In this document: positions 52,687 to 61,001 of the stretch, piece by piece
How positions within the stretch are numbered: the stretch's first letter is position 1
Layout of the letters: each line of letters starts with the position of its first letter
Origin: Actinokineospora diospyrosa
GTDB taxonomy: Bacteria > Actinomycetota > Actinomycetes > Mycobacteriales > Pseudonocardiaceae
Length of the DNA: 64,000 bases
Direction of reading: 5' to 3'
Assembly: GCF_024171925.1 (NCBI RefSeq)
Contig: NZ_JAMTCO010000001.1
Location: forward strand, 186,001-250,000
Notes under the pieces: generated by a model
What the model was told of the DNA's origin: nothing
The model's database searches: none
The model's input: only the letters and a program-made list of their open reading frames with translations
Program-made: the position numbers and the translations under genes

Positions 52687-54765
52687 CTAGGCGAACAGCG
52701 GGCCTGAGGCCAAGTCGGCTCCGGCTTGGGCCCACCACTGGGCTTGGGCGGTTTCGGTCAGGCCGGTCACCAGGACCGAGATGCCCACTTCGCGCACCAT
52801 CGGGATCAGGCCCAGGGTCGCCCGGGTGAAGAGGGCGTGCGGGTCGGGTTTGGCCAGGCGGCGGACCACGTGTTCGGACATGCGCACGGTCTGGATCGGG
52901 AGGTCTTCCAGGCAGGCCAGGTCGCCTCGGCTGCGGCCGAAGCCGGTCAGCACCGAGCGGACGCCGATGTCGACCAGGACGTTGAGGTTCTCCTCGGCGG
53001 GCATGTCCGGTGAGCAGAGCGACTGCACCGGCATGCCCAGTTCTAACCGGTCCGCCTCAAGCCCGGTTTCGGCCAGTACTCGCCGCACCACCATGACCAG
53101 GTCCGGGTCGGCGGCCTGTTCCGGGGTGAGCTCCAGGTACAGCGCCGAGCACGCGCCCGCGGCGACCTGCGCGGCGTGGTGCAGCACCCAGTGTCCCAAG
53201 GGGACACCCAGCCCGGTGTCGCGCAGGATCTGCTCGAGCCGCTCGCTGCCCAGCGTGCCGAACTTGGGGTGCTCCCAGCGCAGCAGCGCCTGCGTGGCGA
53301 TCCGCGTGTGGTCGGCGAGCGACACCAGCGGCCACAGGTCCAGGTCGAGCTCGCCGTTCTCCCACGCGCCGGGGATGCCAGCGGCGAGGCGGTAGTGCTC
53401 GCGGTAGCGCAGGTTCTGCTCCGGGTCGACCATGCACCACTGCCTGCGCCCGTGCAGCTTCAGCCTGCGCCGGGCGATGTCGGTGGCGCGCAGCAGCTCG
53501 TCCGGGTCGCTGGTCGGCGAGGGCAGGCTCATCACCGCGATGGTGGCCGACGCCGCGACGCCCTCGCCGTCCACATAGGTCGCTTCGGCGAGCACCTCGT
53601 TGATCTCGGCGGCGAAGGTGCCGACGTCGAGGTCGCCGGGGCCGTGCACGAGCATGATCGCGAACTCGTCGCCGGTGAGCCTGGCGACCACGCCGGGGTG
53701 CTCGCCGACCACCTCGCGCAGGCGCTTGGCGACCTCGCGCAGCAGGTGGTCGCCCGCGTCCCGGCTGATGCCGTCGTTGATCACCGCGAAGTCGTCGAGG
53801 CCGAGGTGGAACACCGACACGTCCGCGCCCGCGCTCAGCGCCTCCTCCAGCCGACCCAGGAACGCCTGCCGGTTGGGCAGGCCGGTGAGCGGGTCGTGCG
53901 TGCCCTGGTAGCTGAGCCGGTTCTCCAGCAGGTACAGGTCGGAGATGTCCTCGACCATGGTCACGTGGTGCGCGGGCAGGTCGTCGCGGTCGCGCAGCAG
54001 CGACACCCCGATCCGCACCCACGTCGTCTCCCCGTCCGCGCGCACGAACTGGGTCCGCTCGTGCAGCGAGTCGCACACGCCCGCGGCGAGCTCGTCGTAG
54101 CGCTCGCGCAGGTACTCGCGCTCCTGCGGGTGGAACAGCTCGTCGATCGAGCCCGGCTCCAGCGTGCCTGGCCGGTGCCCGAGCATCTCCGCGAGCGCCT
54201 CGTTGGCCCGCACCGACCCGCCGTCGAGGTCGGAGATCACCATGCCCAGCGCGGAAGTGGTGAACAGCTCCCGGAAGCGGCCCTCGCTGGCGCGCAGGTC
54301 GCGCTCGAAGTCGGCCAGCACCAGCGCGTCCGGCGGCCTGCTGGCGACCGCCTCGGCGAACCCGCTCGCCAGCGCCGCGAGCGCTACCGCCGTGGCGTCC
54401 ACTGTGGTCAGTCGGAGCAGGCCGGAGGCGAGCGCGGACACGCTGACCTCCAGCGACCGGGGGTCGCGGTACCCGGCGGCCACCAGCGCGGCGCCGACCT
54501 GCGCCGCGCGCGCCGGGTCGGCCACCACGGTGGCGATCATGTCCTCGAGTTCGCGCGCGGGCATCGCCCGTCCCGCGCTGACGACCGTGGTCAACGCGGC
54601 GGCCCACTCGGTGGCCAACTCAAGCCGGTCCACGCCAGAGAAGTCCTCGCCCGCATTCGTTCCGACTCCGAAGTGGCGGCTCCCGGATGTGCTGCCGGGC
54701 AGTGCCGCCGGTACTGACTGAGAGGTACCACTTTGCACCCGAACGTGTACCAAGCGCCACCCCAT
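52687..54765 (-). CDS. PAS-GGDEF-EAL protein with degenerate catalytic motifs
   Basis: The 692-residue cytoplasmic protein has an N-terminal helical domain (1-170), a PAS domain (about 175-300, with GMVISDLDGGSVRANEALAEMLG, partly quoted), a GGDEF domain starting THDPLTGLPNRQAFL and an EAL domain. The GGDEF signature reads TGDEF (near residue 365) and the EAL signature reads QALLRW (near residue 490), where Glu normally binds the catalytic metal. Cyclic-di-GMP hydrolysis is therefore unlikely and synthesis doubtful; a sensory or binding role is plausible. A start at GTG 54738, after a TTGACT box, is an alternative. Confidence 0.88.
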   Translation of the reverse strand: MGWRLVHVRVQSGTSQSVPAALPGSTSGSRHFGVGTNAGEDFSGVDRLELATEWAAALTTVVSAGRAMPARELEDMIATVVADPARAAQVGAALVAAGYRDPRSLEVSVSALASGLLRLTTVDATAVALAALASGFAEAVASRPPDALVLADFERDLRASEGRFRELFTTSALGMVISDLDGGSVRANEALAEMLGHRPGTLEPGSIDELFHPQEREYLRERYDELAAGVCDSLHERTQFVRADGETTWVRIGVSLLRDRDDLPAHHVTMVEDISDLYLLENRLSYQGTHDPLTGLPNRQAFLGRLEEALSAGADVSVFHLGLDDFAVINDGISRDAGDHLLREVAKRLREVVGEHPGVVARLTGDEFAIMLVHGPGDLDVGTFAAEINEVLAEATYVDGEGVAASATIAVMSLPSPTSDPDELLRATDIARRRLKLHGRRQWCMVDPEQNLRYREHYRLAAGIPGAWENGELDLDLWPLVSLADHTRIATQALLRWEHPKFGTLGSERLEQILRDTGLGVPLGHWVLHHAAQVAAGACSALYLELTPEQAADPDLVMVVRRVLAETGLEADRLELGMPVQSLCSPDMPAEENLNVLVDIGVRSVLTGFGRSRGDLACLEDLPIQTVRMSEHVVRRLAKPDPHALFTRATLGLIPMVREVGISVLVTGLTETAQAQWWAQAGADLASGPLFA

Positions 54766-55096
54766 TGGCCCAAGTCAACCGGGAGTTTTCTAGTCCAAAC
54801 GGGTGGGTTGTCGCGCATCGGCGGCGCTAAGTCGCCGACCCCACGACCGGGGGCGCCCCCGGCGGTCGAGCGCGGTGGGCAGGCGGCAGTGCGGGTTCGG
54901 CGTTCACGCCTGGGGGAACCCATCTGGCGGACTCGGCCACGGAGAGCACCTCTGCTTCAGCGATGGTGCCCCTCAGATTACTGACAAACCCCCGCGTCCG
55001 AACGGGTCATCCTTGGTCGGGTTCGGTGCACTGAGAGTGATCATCATCTGCCACCTGGCAGATCGCCACCTGGCCTGATGAGGCCACTGTGGACGG
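54766..55096. other. Gene-free spacer with terminator hairpin and promoter region
   Basis: It holds ATCTGCC-ACCT-GGCAGAT (55046-55063), a perfect 7-base stem 34 bases beyond the stop of the OHCU-like gene on the minus strand, likely its terminator. A palindrome CGGGGGCGCCCCCG lies near 54848. TTGACT on the minus strand (54778-54773) may be the -35 box of the GGDEF gene. Nothing else is recognised. Confidence 0.5.
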
Positions 55097-55525
55097 TCAG
55101 AGCACCAAGCCGCGCAACCGGACCGCGACCACCCCGGCCAGTTCCGCGATCGCGGTCGCCCGCTCGGTCGCCCGGTCGTTGCCCGACCGGTGCCGCAGCT
55201 GCGCCAGCACCGCGGCGCGGCTCATCGACTCCGCGCGCAGGACGAACGGGTGCCCGAACCGCTGTTCGTAGATCAGCTCACCGCGGCCGAGGTCCGGCCA
55301 CCGCTGCCGCACCCTGGCCACCTGCTCGAGCAGCGGCACCACCTCGGGCCAGTCCAGAGTGGCCAGCACCGCCGCGGAGACCTCCTCCACCTCGCCGAGC
55401 GAGCGGAACGGCCGTTGCGCCCGCAGTTCCCGGGCCCACCGCGCCGACCCGCAGCAGCGCAGCAGGTCGTCCTCGCCCGCCCGGTTCAGCACCTCAAGCA
55501 GCGACGGCATCCCCCCAGTAGACAC
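55097..55525 (-). CDS. Reduced OHCU-decarboxylase-like protein
   Basis: The start (PSLLEVLNRAGEDDLLRCCG, SARWARELRAQRPF) and end (LIYEQRFGHPFVLRAES, LRHRSGNDRATERATAIAEL) match 2-oxo-4-hydroxy-4-carboxy-5-ureidoimidazoline decarboxylase of purine breakdown. The central segment, which should contain the HPRIG motif with the catalytic His and a following EQ pair, is shortened and reads EVVPLLEQVARVRQRWPDLG, without that His. Length is 142 residues against about 165 normally. The usual partner uricase/HIU hydrolase genes are absent. It is probably not the standard decarboxylase. Confidence 0.75.
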   Translation of the reverse strand: MSTGGMPSLLEVLNRAGEDDLLRCCGSARWARELRAQRPFRSLGEVEEVSAAVLATLDWPEVVPLLEQVARVRQRWPDLGRGELIYEQRFGHPFVLRAESMSRAAVLAQLRHRSGNDRATERATAIAELAGVVAVRLRGLVL

Positions 55526-55610
55526 CCGGCGCCGTCGTGGATCGAGCCCCCCGAGTGCGCCGATCGGCGCCAGGCACCCGCTAATGATCTTGGTGCTCTA
55601 GGGTGCTGGT

Positions 55611-56153
55611 ATGCGTGCCGCTGTTGTCGTGCTGTCGGTGGTCGGGGTCGTGCTCGCCGGGTGCGGGTCGGACTCGCCCGACCCGTGGGCCGAAGGTGAC
55701 GTGCCTGCCGCGGGTGGGAACACCGAGTCCTGTCTGAGCGGGGCCGTGCTGGACGTCCCAGCCGGCTGGCAGGCGAAGCGGCCGGAGAGCTCCTCCGCCA
55801 GCGGCAAGGACTTCCGGCTCGACCTCGAGTGCGAGATCGGCACCGGGACCTTCAGCGACGGCGAACTCAAGGTGTACAAGGGATCGGGCGACCCCGAGCC
55901 GCGCGAGGTCCTGCGCGACACCATCGACGCGGGCTACGAGCACACCGACGTCGACATCCGCGACGCCACCATCGGCGGCTTCCCGGGGGCGGAGGCCACC
56001 TGGCGGGTGGGCGACTACATCGACCGCGCCTTCGTCGTGCGCACCGGCGCCAACCTGGCGGTCCTGGTGCTCGTCGACCGCGCCGACCAGGACAACTACG
56101 AGAAGTCGATCCTGCCGGTGTACCTGCTGGCCAAGAAGTCGATCAGGTCGTGA
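55611..56153 (+). CDS. Secreted lipoprotein, LpqN/LpqT-like in layout, 180 aa
   Basis: A lipoprotein signal peptide ends in the lipobox VLAGC. The mature domain (CLSGAVLDVPAGWQAKRPES onward, with strands RDATIGGFPGAEATWRVG and NLAVLVLVDRADQD) has an alpha/beta layout seen in actinobacterial surface lipoproteins. No enzyme motif is visible. The start is the ATG at 55611. It converges on fadB with a hairpin between. Confidence 0.78.
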   Translation: MRAAVVVLSVVGVVLAGCGSDSPDPWAEGDVPAAGGNTESCLSGAVLDVPAGWQAKRPESSSASGKDFRLDLECEIGTGTFSDGELKVYKGSGDPEPREVLRDTIDAGYEHTDVDIRDATIGGFPGAEATWRVGDYIDRAFVVRTGANLAVLVLVDRADQDNYEKSILPVYLLAKKSIRS

Positions 56154-56157
56154 CGGC

Positions 56158-56185
56158 GGGCCCGGCCACCGCGGTGACCGGGCCC
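56158..56185. terminator. Bidirectional hairpin between lipoprotein gene and fadB
   Basis: GGGCCCGG (56158-56165) and CCGGGCCC (56178-56185) pair perfectly, with the inner palindrome CACCGCGGTG extending the stem. It lies between two convergent stop codons. Confidence 0.75.
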
Positions 56186-56192
56186 CGCGCGC

Positions 56193-58349
56193 TCACGCGT
56201 ACGTCTCGCCCTTCTCGGCCTTCGCCACCAGCGACGCGGGCGGCAGGAACCGGTCCCCGTAGGCCGCCGCGAGCTCGCGGGCCCGCGCCACGAACCCGGC
56301 TGGCCCGCCCGGGTACCCGTTGATGTACTGGATGATCCCACCGGTCCACGGCGGGAACCCGATGCCGAAGATCGACCCGATGTTCGCGTCCGGCACCGTC
56401 CGCAGCACGTTCTCGTCGAAGCACTTCACCGTCTCCAGGACCTCGGCGAAGAGCATCCGCTCCTGCATGTCCACGAACGGGATCTCGGTGCTACCCGAGC
56501 CGAACGCCTCGGTCAGCCCCGACCACAGTCCGGTCCGCTTGCCGTCGGTGTACTCGTAGAACCCGGCACCGGCAGACCTGCCCTTGCGGTCGAACTCCAC
56601 GACCATCCGGTCCAGGACCTCCGTCGCCGGGTGCGCGGGCCACACGCCACCCGCCGCCTCGATGGCCGCGCGTGCTTCGTCGCGGATCTTGCGCGGCAGC
56701 GTAAGAGTCAGCTCGTCCAGCAGTTGCAGCGGCGGCGCCGGGTAACCGGCCTGCGAGCCGGCCTGCTCGATCGACGGGATCGCGATGCCCTCGCCGACCA
56801 TGGCCAGCGCCTCGTTCATGAACGTCCCGATGACCCGGCTCGTGAAGAAGCCGCGGCTGTCGTTCACCACGATCGGCGTCTTCTTGATCTGCAGCGCGTA
56901 GTCGAACGCCTTCGCCAGCGCCACGTCCGAGGTCTTCTCGCCGACCACGATCTCCAGCAGCGGCATCTTGTCGACCGGGGAGAAGAAGTGCAGCCCGATG
57001 AAGTCTTCCTGCCGCTTCACCCCGTCGGCCAGCCCGGTGATCGGCAGCGTCGAGGTGTTGGACCCCAGCAGCGCGTCCGCCGCCACCAGGTCCTCGACCT
57101 CGGCGAACACCTTCTTCTTCAGCTCCGGGCTCTCGAACACGGCCTCCACGACCAGGTCCGCGCCCGCGACGTCGGCGGCGTCCGCGGTCGGGGTGATCCG
57201 CGCCAGCACCTCGTCGGCCTTCTCCTGGGTGATCTTGCCCCGGGACACGGCCTTGGCGAGGATGCCCGCCGAGTACGCCTTGCCCTTCTCCGCCGACTCG
57301 AGGGTGACGTCCTTGAGCACGACCTCGATCCCGGCCCGCGCGCTGGAGTAGGCGATCCCGGCGCCCATCATGCCCGCGCCGAGCACCGCCACCTTGCGCG
57401 CGGTGTACTTCGGCTGTCCGGCGGGACGGCTGTTGCCCTTGTTGATCGCCTGCAGGTCGAAGAAGAACGCCTGCGTCATGTTCTTCGCGACCTGACCCAC
57501 GGCCAGGTTCACGAAGTACTCGGTCTCGATCCGGGTCGCGGTGTCGAAGTCGACCTGCGCGCCCTCGATCGCCGCCGCGAGGATGTTGCGCGGCGCGGGC
57601 ATCGGCGCGCCCTTGAGCTGCTTGCGCAGGTTCGCCGGGAACGCGGGCAGGTTCGCCGCGAACTTCGGGTTCGACGGGGTGCCGCCGGGGATCCGGTAGC
57701 CCTCGCCGTCCCACGGCTGCTTCGCCTCGGGGTTGGCCTTGATCCACGCCTTGGCCGCCGCGAGCAGCTCCTCCGGCGTCGCCACGAGCTCGTCGACCAG
57801 CCCGAGCTCCTTCGCCTTGGCGGGCTTGTGCCGCTGGCCCTGGAGGAGCACGGAGAGCAGCGCGTTCTGGATGCCCAGCAACCGGACCGTGCGCGTGATG
57901 CCGCCGCCGCCGGGCAGCAGGCCCAGCGACACCTCGGGCAGGCCGATCTCGCTGCCCTTGACGTCCAGGGCGACCCGGTGGTGGGTGGCCAGCGCGATCT
58001 CGTAGCCGCCGCCCAGCGCGGCGCCGTTGATCGCCGCGACCACGGGCTTGCCCAGCAGTTCCAGGCGGCGCATGGCGGACTTCATGTCGTTGACGCGCTT
58101 GGTGATCTCGGCGGCGTCCTCCGGGCGGGCCTGGATGAGCTGGTTGAGGTCACCACCCGCGAAGAAGGTCTTCTTGCCGGAGGTGACGACAACACCGGTG
58201 ATGCCGTCCTTCTCCGCCTCGAGCCGGTCCACGGTCTCGGCGAACGAGGTGCGGAACAGGTCGTTCATGGTGTTGGCGCCCTGGTTCGGGTCGTCCATCG
58301 TCAGCGTGACGATGCCGTCGGCGTCGACGTCCCAGCCGATCATGCTCAT
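56193..58349 (-). CDS. fadB: Fatty-acid oxidation complex alpha subunit (enoyl-CoA hydratase/3-hydroxyacyl-CoA dehydrogenase)
   Basis: The multifunctional protein hydrates enoyl-CoA and oxidises the 3-hydroxyacyl-CoA with NAD. The crotonase domain (about 1-190) has AAINGAALGGGYEIALATHH and LPEVSLGLLPGGGG with both catalytic Glu positions. The dehydrogenase part starts with the NAD motif VAVLGAGMMGAGIAYSSA (near 325) and has LGSNTSTLPIT and GLHFFSPVDKMPLLEIV. A second C-terminal dehydrogenase domain completes 718 residues. The ribosome site GGAG overlaps the fadA stop, 6 bases upstream, so translation is coupled. Confidence 0.94.
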   Translation of the reverse strand: MSMIGWDVDADGIVTLTMDDPNQGANTMNDLFRTSFAETVDRLEAEKDGITGVVVTSGKKTFFAGGDLNQLIQARPEDAAEITKRVNDMKSAMRRLELLGKPVVAAINGAALGGGYEIALATHHRVALDVKGSEIGLPEVSLGLLPGGGGITRTVRLLGIQNALLSVLLQGQRHKPAKAKELGLVDELVATPEELLAAAKAWIKANPEAKQPWDGEGYRIPGGTPSNPKFAANLPAFPANLRKQLKGAPMPAPRNILAAAIEGAQVDFDTATRIETEYFVNLAVGQVAKNMTQAFFFDLQAINKGNSRPAGQPKYTARKVAVLGAGMMGAGIAYSSARAGIEVVLKDVTLESAEKGKAYSAGILAKAVSRGKITQEKADEVLARITPTADAADVAGADLVVEAVFESPELKKKVFAEVEDLVAADALLGSNTSTLPITGLADGVKRQEDFIGLHFFSPVDKMPLLEIVVGEKTSDVALAKAFDYALQIKKTPIVVNDSRGFFTSRVIGTFMNEALAMVGEGIAIPSIEQAGSQAGYPAPPLQLLDELTLTLPRKIRDEARAAIEAAGGVWPAHPATEVLDRMVVEFDRKGRSAGAGFYEYTDGKRTGLWSGLTEAFGSGSTEIPFVDMQERMLFAEVLETVKCFDENVLRTVPDANIGSIFGIGFPPWTGGIIQYINGYPGGPAGFVARARELAAAYGDRFLPPASLVAKAEKGETYA

Positions 58350-58355
58350 GGCTCC

Positions 58356-59570
58356 TCAGACTCGCTCGATGATGGTCGCGACGCCCATGCCGCCGCCGAT
58401 GCACAGGGTGACCAGGCCGCGCCGGGCGCCGCGCCGCTCCAGCTCGTCGACGACGGTGCCGGTGATCATCGCGCCGGTCGCGCCGAGCGGGTGGCCCATG
58501 GCGATCGCGCCGCCGTTGACGTTGATCTTGTCGTGCGGGATGTCCAGGTCCCGGATGAACTTCAGCACCACCGCGGCGAACGCCTCGTTGAGCTCCCAGA
58601 CGTCGATGTCGTCCGGGGTCAGGCCTGCCAGGCGCAGCGCCTTCTGGGCGGCGGGGGTGGGGCCGGTGAGCATGATGGTCGGCTCGGCGCCGGTCACCGC
58701 TGCCGACACGATCCGCGCGCGGGGGGTCAGCCCAGCGGCAGACCCAGCGGACTCGTTGCCGATAAGAACCAGGGCCGAGCCGTCGACGATGCCGGAGGAG
58801 TTCGCGGCGGTGTGGACGTGGTCGATCCGCTCCACGTGGTGATAGCGCTGCAGCGCCACGGCGTCGAACCCGCCGAAGTCGCCGATGCCCGCGAAGGACG
58901 GCTTGAGCTTGGCGAGGCTCTCGACGGTCGACTCGGGGCGCATGTGCTCGTCGTGGTCGAGCAGCGTGACGCCGTTGCGGTCGCGGACCGGGACGACGGA
59001 CTTGGCGAAGTACCCGGCCGACCAGGCCGCGGCCGCCCTGCGCTGCGACTCGACGGCGTAGGAGTCGATGTCCTCGCGGGTGAAGCCCTCGGTGGTGGCG
59101 ATCAGGTCGGCGCTGATGCCCTGCGGCACGAAGTAGGTGTCGTAGTTGGTCTCGGGGTCGTTGAACCAGGCACCGCCGTCGGAGCCCATCGGCACCCGCG
59201 ACATCGACTCCACGCCGCCGGCGACGATCAGCTGGTTCCAGCCGGAGCGGACCTTCTCGGCGGCGATGTTGACCGCCTCCAGGCCCGACGCGCAGAACCG
59301 GTCGATCTGCAGGCCCGCGACGCTGTCGGGCAGGCCAGCGGCCAGGGCGGCGCTGCGGGCGATGACCGAGCCCTGGTCGCCGACCGGGGAGACGACGCCC
59401 AGGACGATGTCGTCGATGGTGGCCGGGTCCAGCCCGGGGTGGCGGGCCGTGAGCTCGTGGAGGAGGCCGACGACCAGCGAGATGGGCTTGACCCCGTGCA
59501 ACGAGCCGTTCTGCTTGCCGCGCCCGCGCGGTGTGCGGATCGCCTCGTAGATGAAGGCTTCGGTACTCAC
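58356..59570 (-). CDS. fadA: Acetyl-CoA C-acyltransferase (thiolase)
   Basis: The thiolase cleaves 3-ketoacyl-CoA to release acetyl-CoA, the last beta-oxidation step, as partner of FadB. The 404-residue protein shows the nucleophile Cys in [40 protein letters not shown] with the active His, and [11 protein letters not shown] with the second Cys. It starts at GTG 59570 behind GAGAGG. The operator-bearing promoter lies 46-73 bases upstream, facing the divergent double TetR gene. Confidence 0.95.
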   Translation of the reverse strand: MSTEAFIYEAIRTPRGRGKQNGSLHGVKPISLVVGLLHELTARHPGLDPATIDDIVLGVVSPVGDQGSVIARSAALAAGLPDSVAGLQIDRFCASGLEAVNIAAEKVRSGWNQLIVAGGVESMSRVPMGSDGGAWFNDPETNYDTYFVPQGISADLIATTEGFTREDIDSYAVESQRRAAAAWSAGYFAKSVVPVRDRNGVTLLDHDEHMRPESTVESLAKLKPSFAGIGDFGGFDAVALQRYHHVERIDHVHTAANSSGIVDGSALVLIGNESAGSAAGLTPRARIVSAAVTGAEPTIMLTGPTPAAQKALRLAGLTPDDIDVWELNEAFAAVVLKFIRDLDIPHDKINVNGGAIAMGHPLGATGAMITGTVVDELERRGARRGLVTLCIGGGMGVATIIERV

Positions 59571-59615
59571 TCTGCCGATCCTCTCTCGAGCTGACTGGCG
59601 CTAATCCCCATTAAC

Positions 59616-59643
59616 ATACTCACCAGTATCAACTGGTTGTCAA
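59616..59643 (-). promoter_or_regulatory. Promoter and overlapping operators of fadAB
   Basis: On the minus strand a perfect -35 box TTGACA (59643-59638) is followed by two overlapping palindromes, CCAGT-ATCA-ACTGG (59623-59636) and ATACT-CACC-AGTAT (59616-59629), lying across the spacer and -10 region (TATGTT or AGTATG). A repressor here would block RNA polymerase. The divergent TetR-type protein is the likely binder. Confidence 0.6.
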
Positions 59644-59667
59644 CGGTCGGGGTTCCCCCTACCGTTG
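59641..59667. promoter_or_regulatory. Hairpin or operator in the divergent fadA/TetR spacer
   Basis: CAACGGT (59641-59647) and ACCGTTG (59661-59667) are exact reverse complements. Inside them GGGG and CCCC pair around TT. It abuts the fadA -35 box and lies 79 bases before the TetR ATG, so it may be a second operator serving the TetR gene. Confidence 0.5.
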
Positions 59668-59745
59668 TAACTCCGCTCTCACCCCGACCCGCTCTGCACC
59701 CACTCTGTACCCGCCCCGACCAGCCAGGACCCGCGAGGAGGCCCG

Positions 59746-60897
59746 ATGCCACGGCGCAGCCGCAAGGCCGAACTCGCCGCGGCCGCCGCCGAGCTGTTCG
59801 GCAAGCGCGGCTACCACGCGGTCGGCGTGAACGACATCGCCGCGGCGGCGGGGGTGACCGGGCCCGCGCTGTACCGGCACTTCCAGAACAAGCAGGACGT
59901 GCTGGGGTTTGTCCTGCTCACCGGCATCGATCGGCTCGCAGAGCGGTTGGCCGAACCGGTCGAGCTGGCCGAGGCCGACCCGGAACGGGCGCTGCGGCCG
60001 CTGCTGCTGACCGCCGCCGAGGTCTCGATCGAGCAACGGGCACTTACCTCGCTGTGGCGGTGGCAGGGCAGGCACCTGCACCAAGGTGACCAGAAAGAAA
60101 TCCGCCGCCGGGTGGGCGCACTGCTCGGGCAGTGGATGACCGGGCTGCGCCGGTTGCGTCCTTCGCTCGACGCGGGGGAGGCCGACCTCTTGTGCTTCGC
60201 GGCCCTGAGCGTCTTCGGCAGCGTCGGCGACCACCGGGTAGGACTACCGGCCCAGGAGTTCGCTGAGCTACTGGCGTCCCTTGCTGAGGCTGTTGTCCGT
60301 GCGCCTATCGCAGTCGGCGTGGTCGCCCCTGTCTGGCGCGGTGGCCCTGCCCCGACGCGGCGGGAAGAACTGCTGACGTCCGCGACCCGCTTGTTTCGCG
60401 AGCGCGGCTTTCCGTCGGTCAGCATGGAGGACATCGGCGCCGCGACCGGTATCGCGGGCCCTAGCGTCTACCGGCACTTCGCTTCCAAGTCCGACATCCT
60501 CTTGGCCGCTAGTCGCCGCATGGCCGACCGGCTGCGATGGGGTCTAGAGGACTCATTGTCATCCGCTTCAGATCCGGCTGACGCGCTAAGACGCCTAGCC
60601 CGGTCCTACGTCGACACGGTGATGCGGTCGGACGACCTCATCGCCGTGTACACGACACAGCTGATGAACCTGTCCGAGCGCGATGCCAAGGAGCTTCGCG
60701 CGTTGCAGCGCGGGTACGTGGCGGAGTGGGTCCGCCTGCTGCGCGAGACCCGACCGATGTCCGAGGCTGCCGCCCGGGTGACCGTGCACGCGGCCCTGAC
60801 CATCGTGAACGACTTGCCGCGCACCGGGCGACTCGCCGGGCGGCCCGGGTTGGCCGCTGAACTGGCCGGGCTGGTCGCGGCCGTGCTCCGCGCCTGA
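59746..60897 (+). CDS. Tandem double TetR-family regulator
   Basis: The 383-residue protein contains two complete TetR modules. The first HTH (VNDIAAAAGVTGPALYRHFQ) lies near residues 25-45, the second (MEDIGAATGIAGPSVYRHFA) near 225-245; each is followed by its own helical ligand-type domain. Usual TetR proteins have about 200 residues and dimerise, so this is a covalent pair. It is divergent from fadAB and probably represses it in response to acyl-CoA. GGAGG precedes the ATG. Codon bias is weak in the second module only. Confidence 0.88.
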   Translation: MPRRSRKAELAAAAAELFGKRGYHAVGVNDIAAAAGVTGPALYRHFQNKQDVLGFVLLTGIDRLAERLAEPVELAEADPERALRPLLLTAAEVSIEQRALTSLWRWQGRHLHQGDQKEIRRRVGALLGQWMTGLRRLRPSLDAGEADLLCFAALSVFGSVGDHRVGLPAQEFAELLASLAEAVVRAPIAVGVVAPVWRGGPAPTRREELLTSATRLFRERGFPSVSMEDIGAATGIAGPSVYRHFASKSDILLAASRRMADRLRWGLEDSLSSASDPADALRRLARSYVDTVMRSDDLIAVYTTQLMNLSERDAKELRALQRGYVAEWVRLLRETRPMSEAAARVTVHAALTIVNDLPRTGRLAGRPGLAAELAGLVAAVLRA

Positions 60898-61001
60898 CGG
60901 CCCTGTTGGGCGGTTCTGCCACTCGTACAGGTGGTGGTCCTGGCTCGGGGACCTGGGGCGCGCGACGGTGGCTGTGCCGGGTACTCGTCGAAGGAGTCCA
61001 A

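Noticed and set aside
56631-59594. A 987-codon open frame on the plus strand opposite fadB and fadA
   Set aside because: It is the antisense frame of two clear genes; high GC with G/C-ending codons leaves such frames open. Composition is Arg/Gly/Val-rich and no motif appears.
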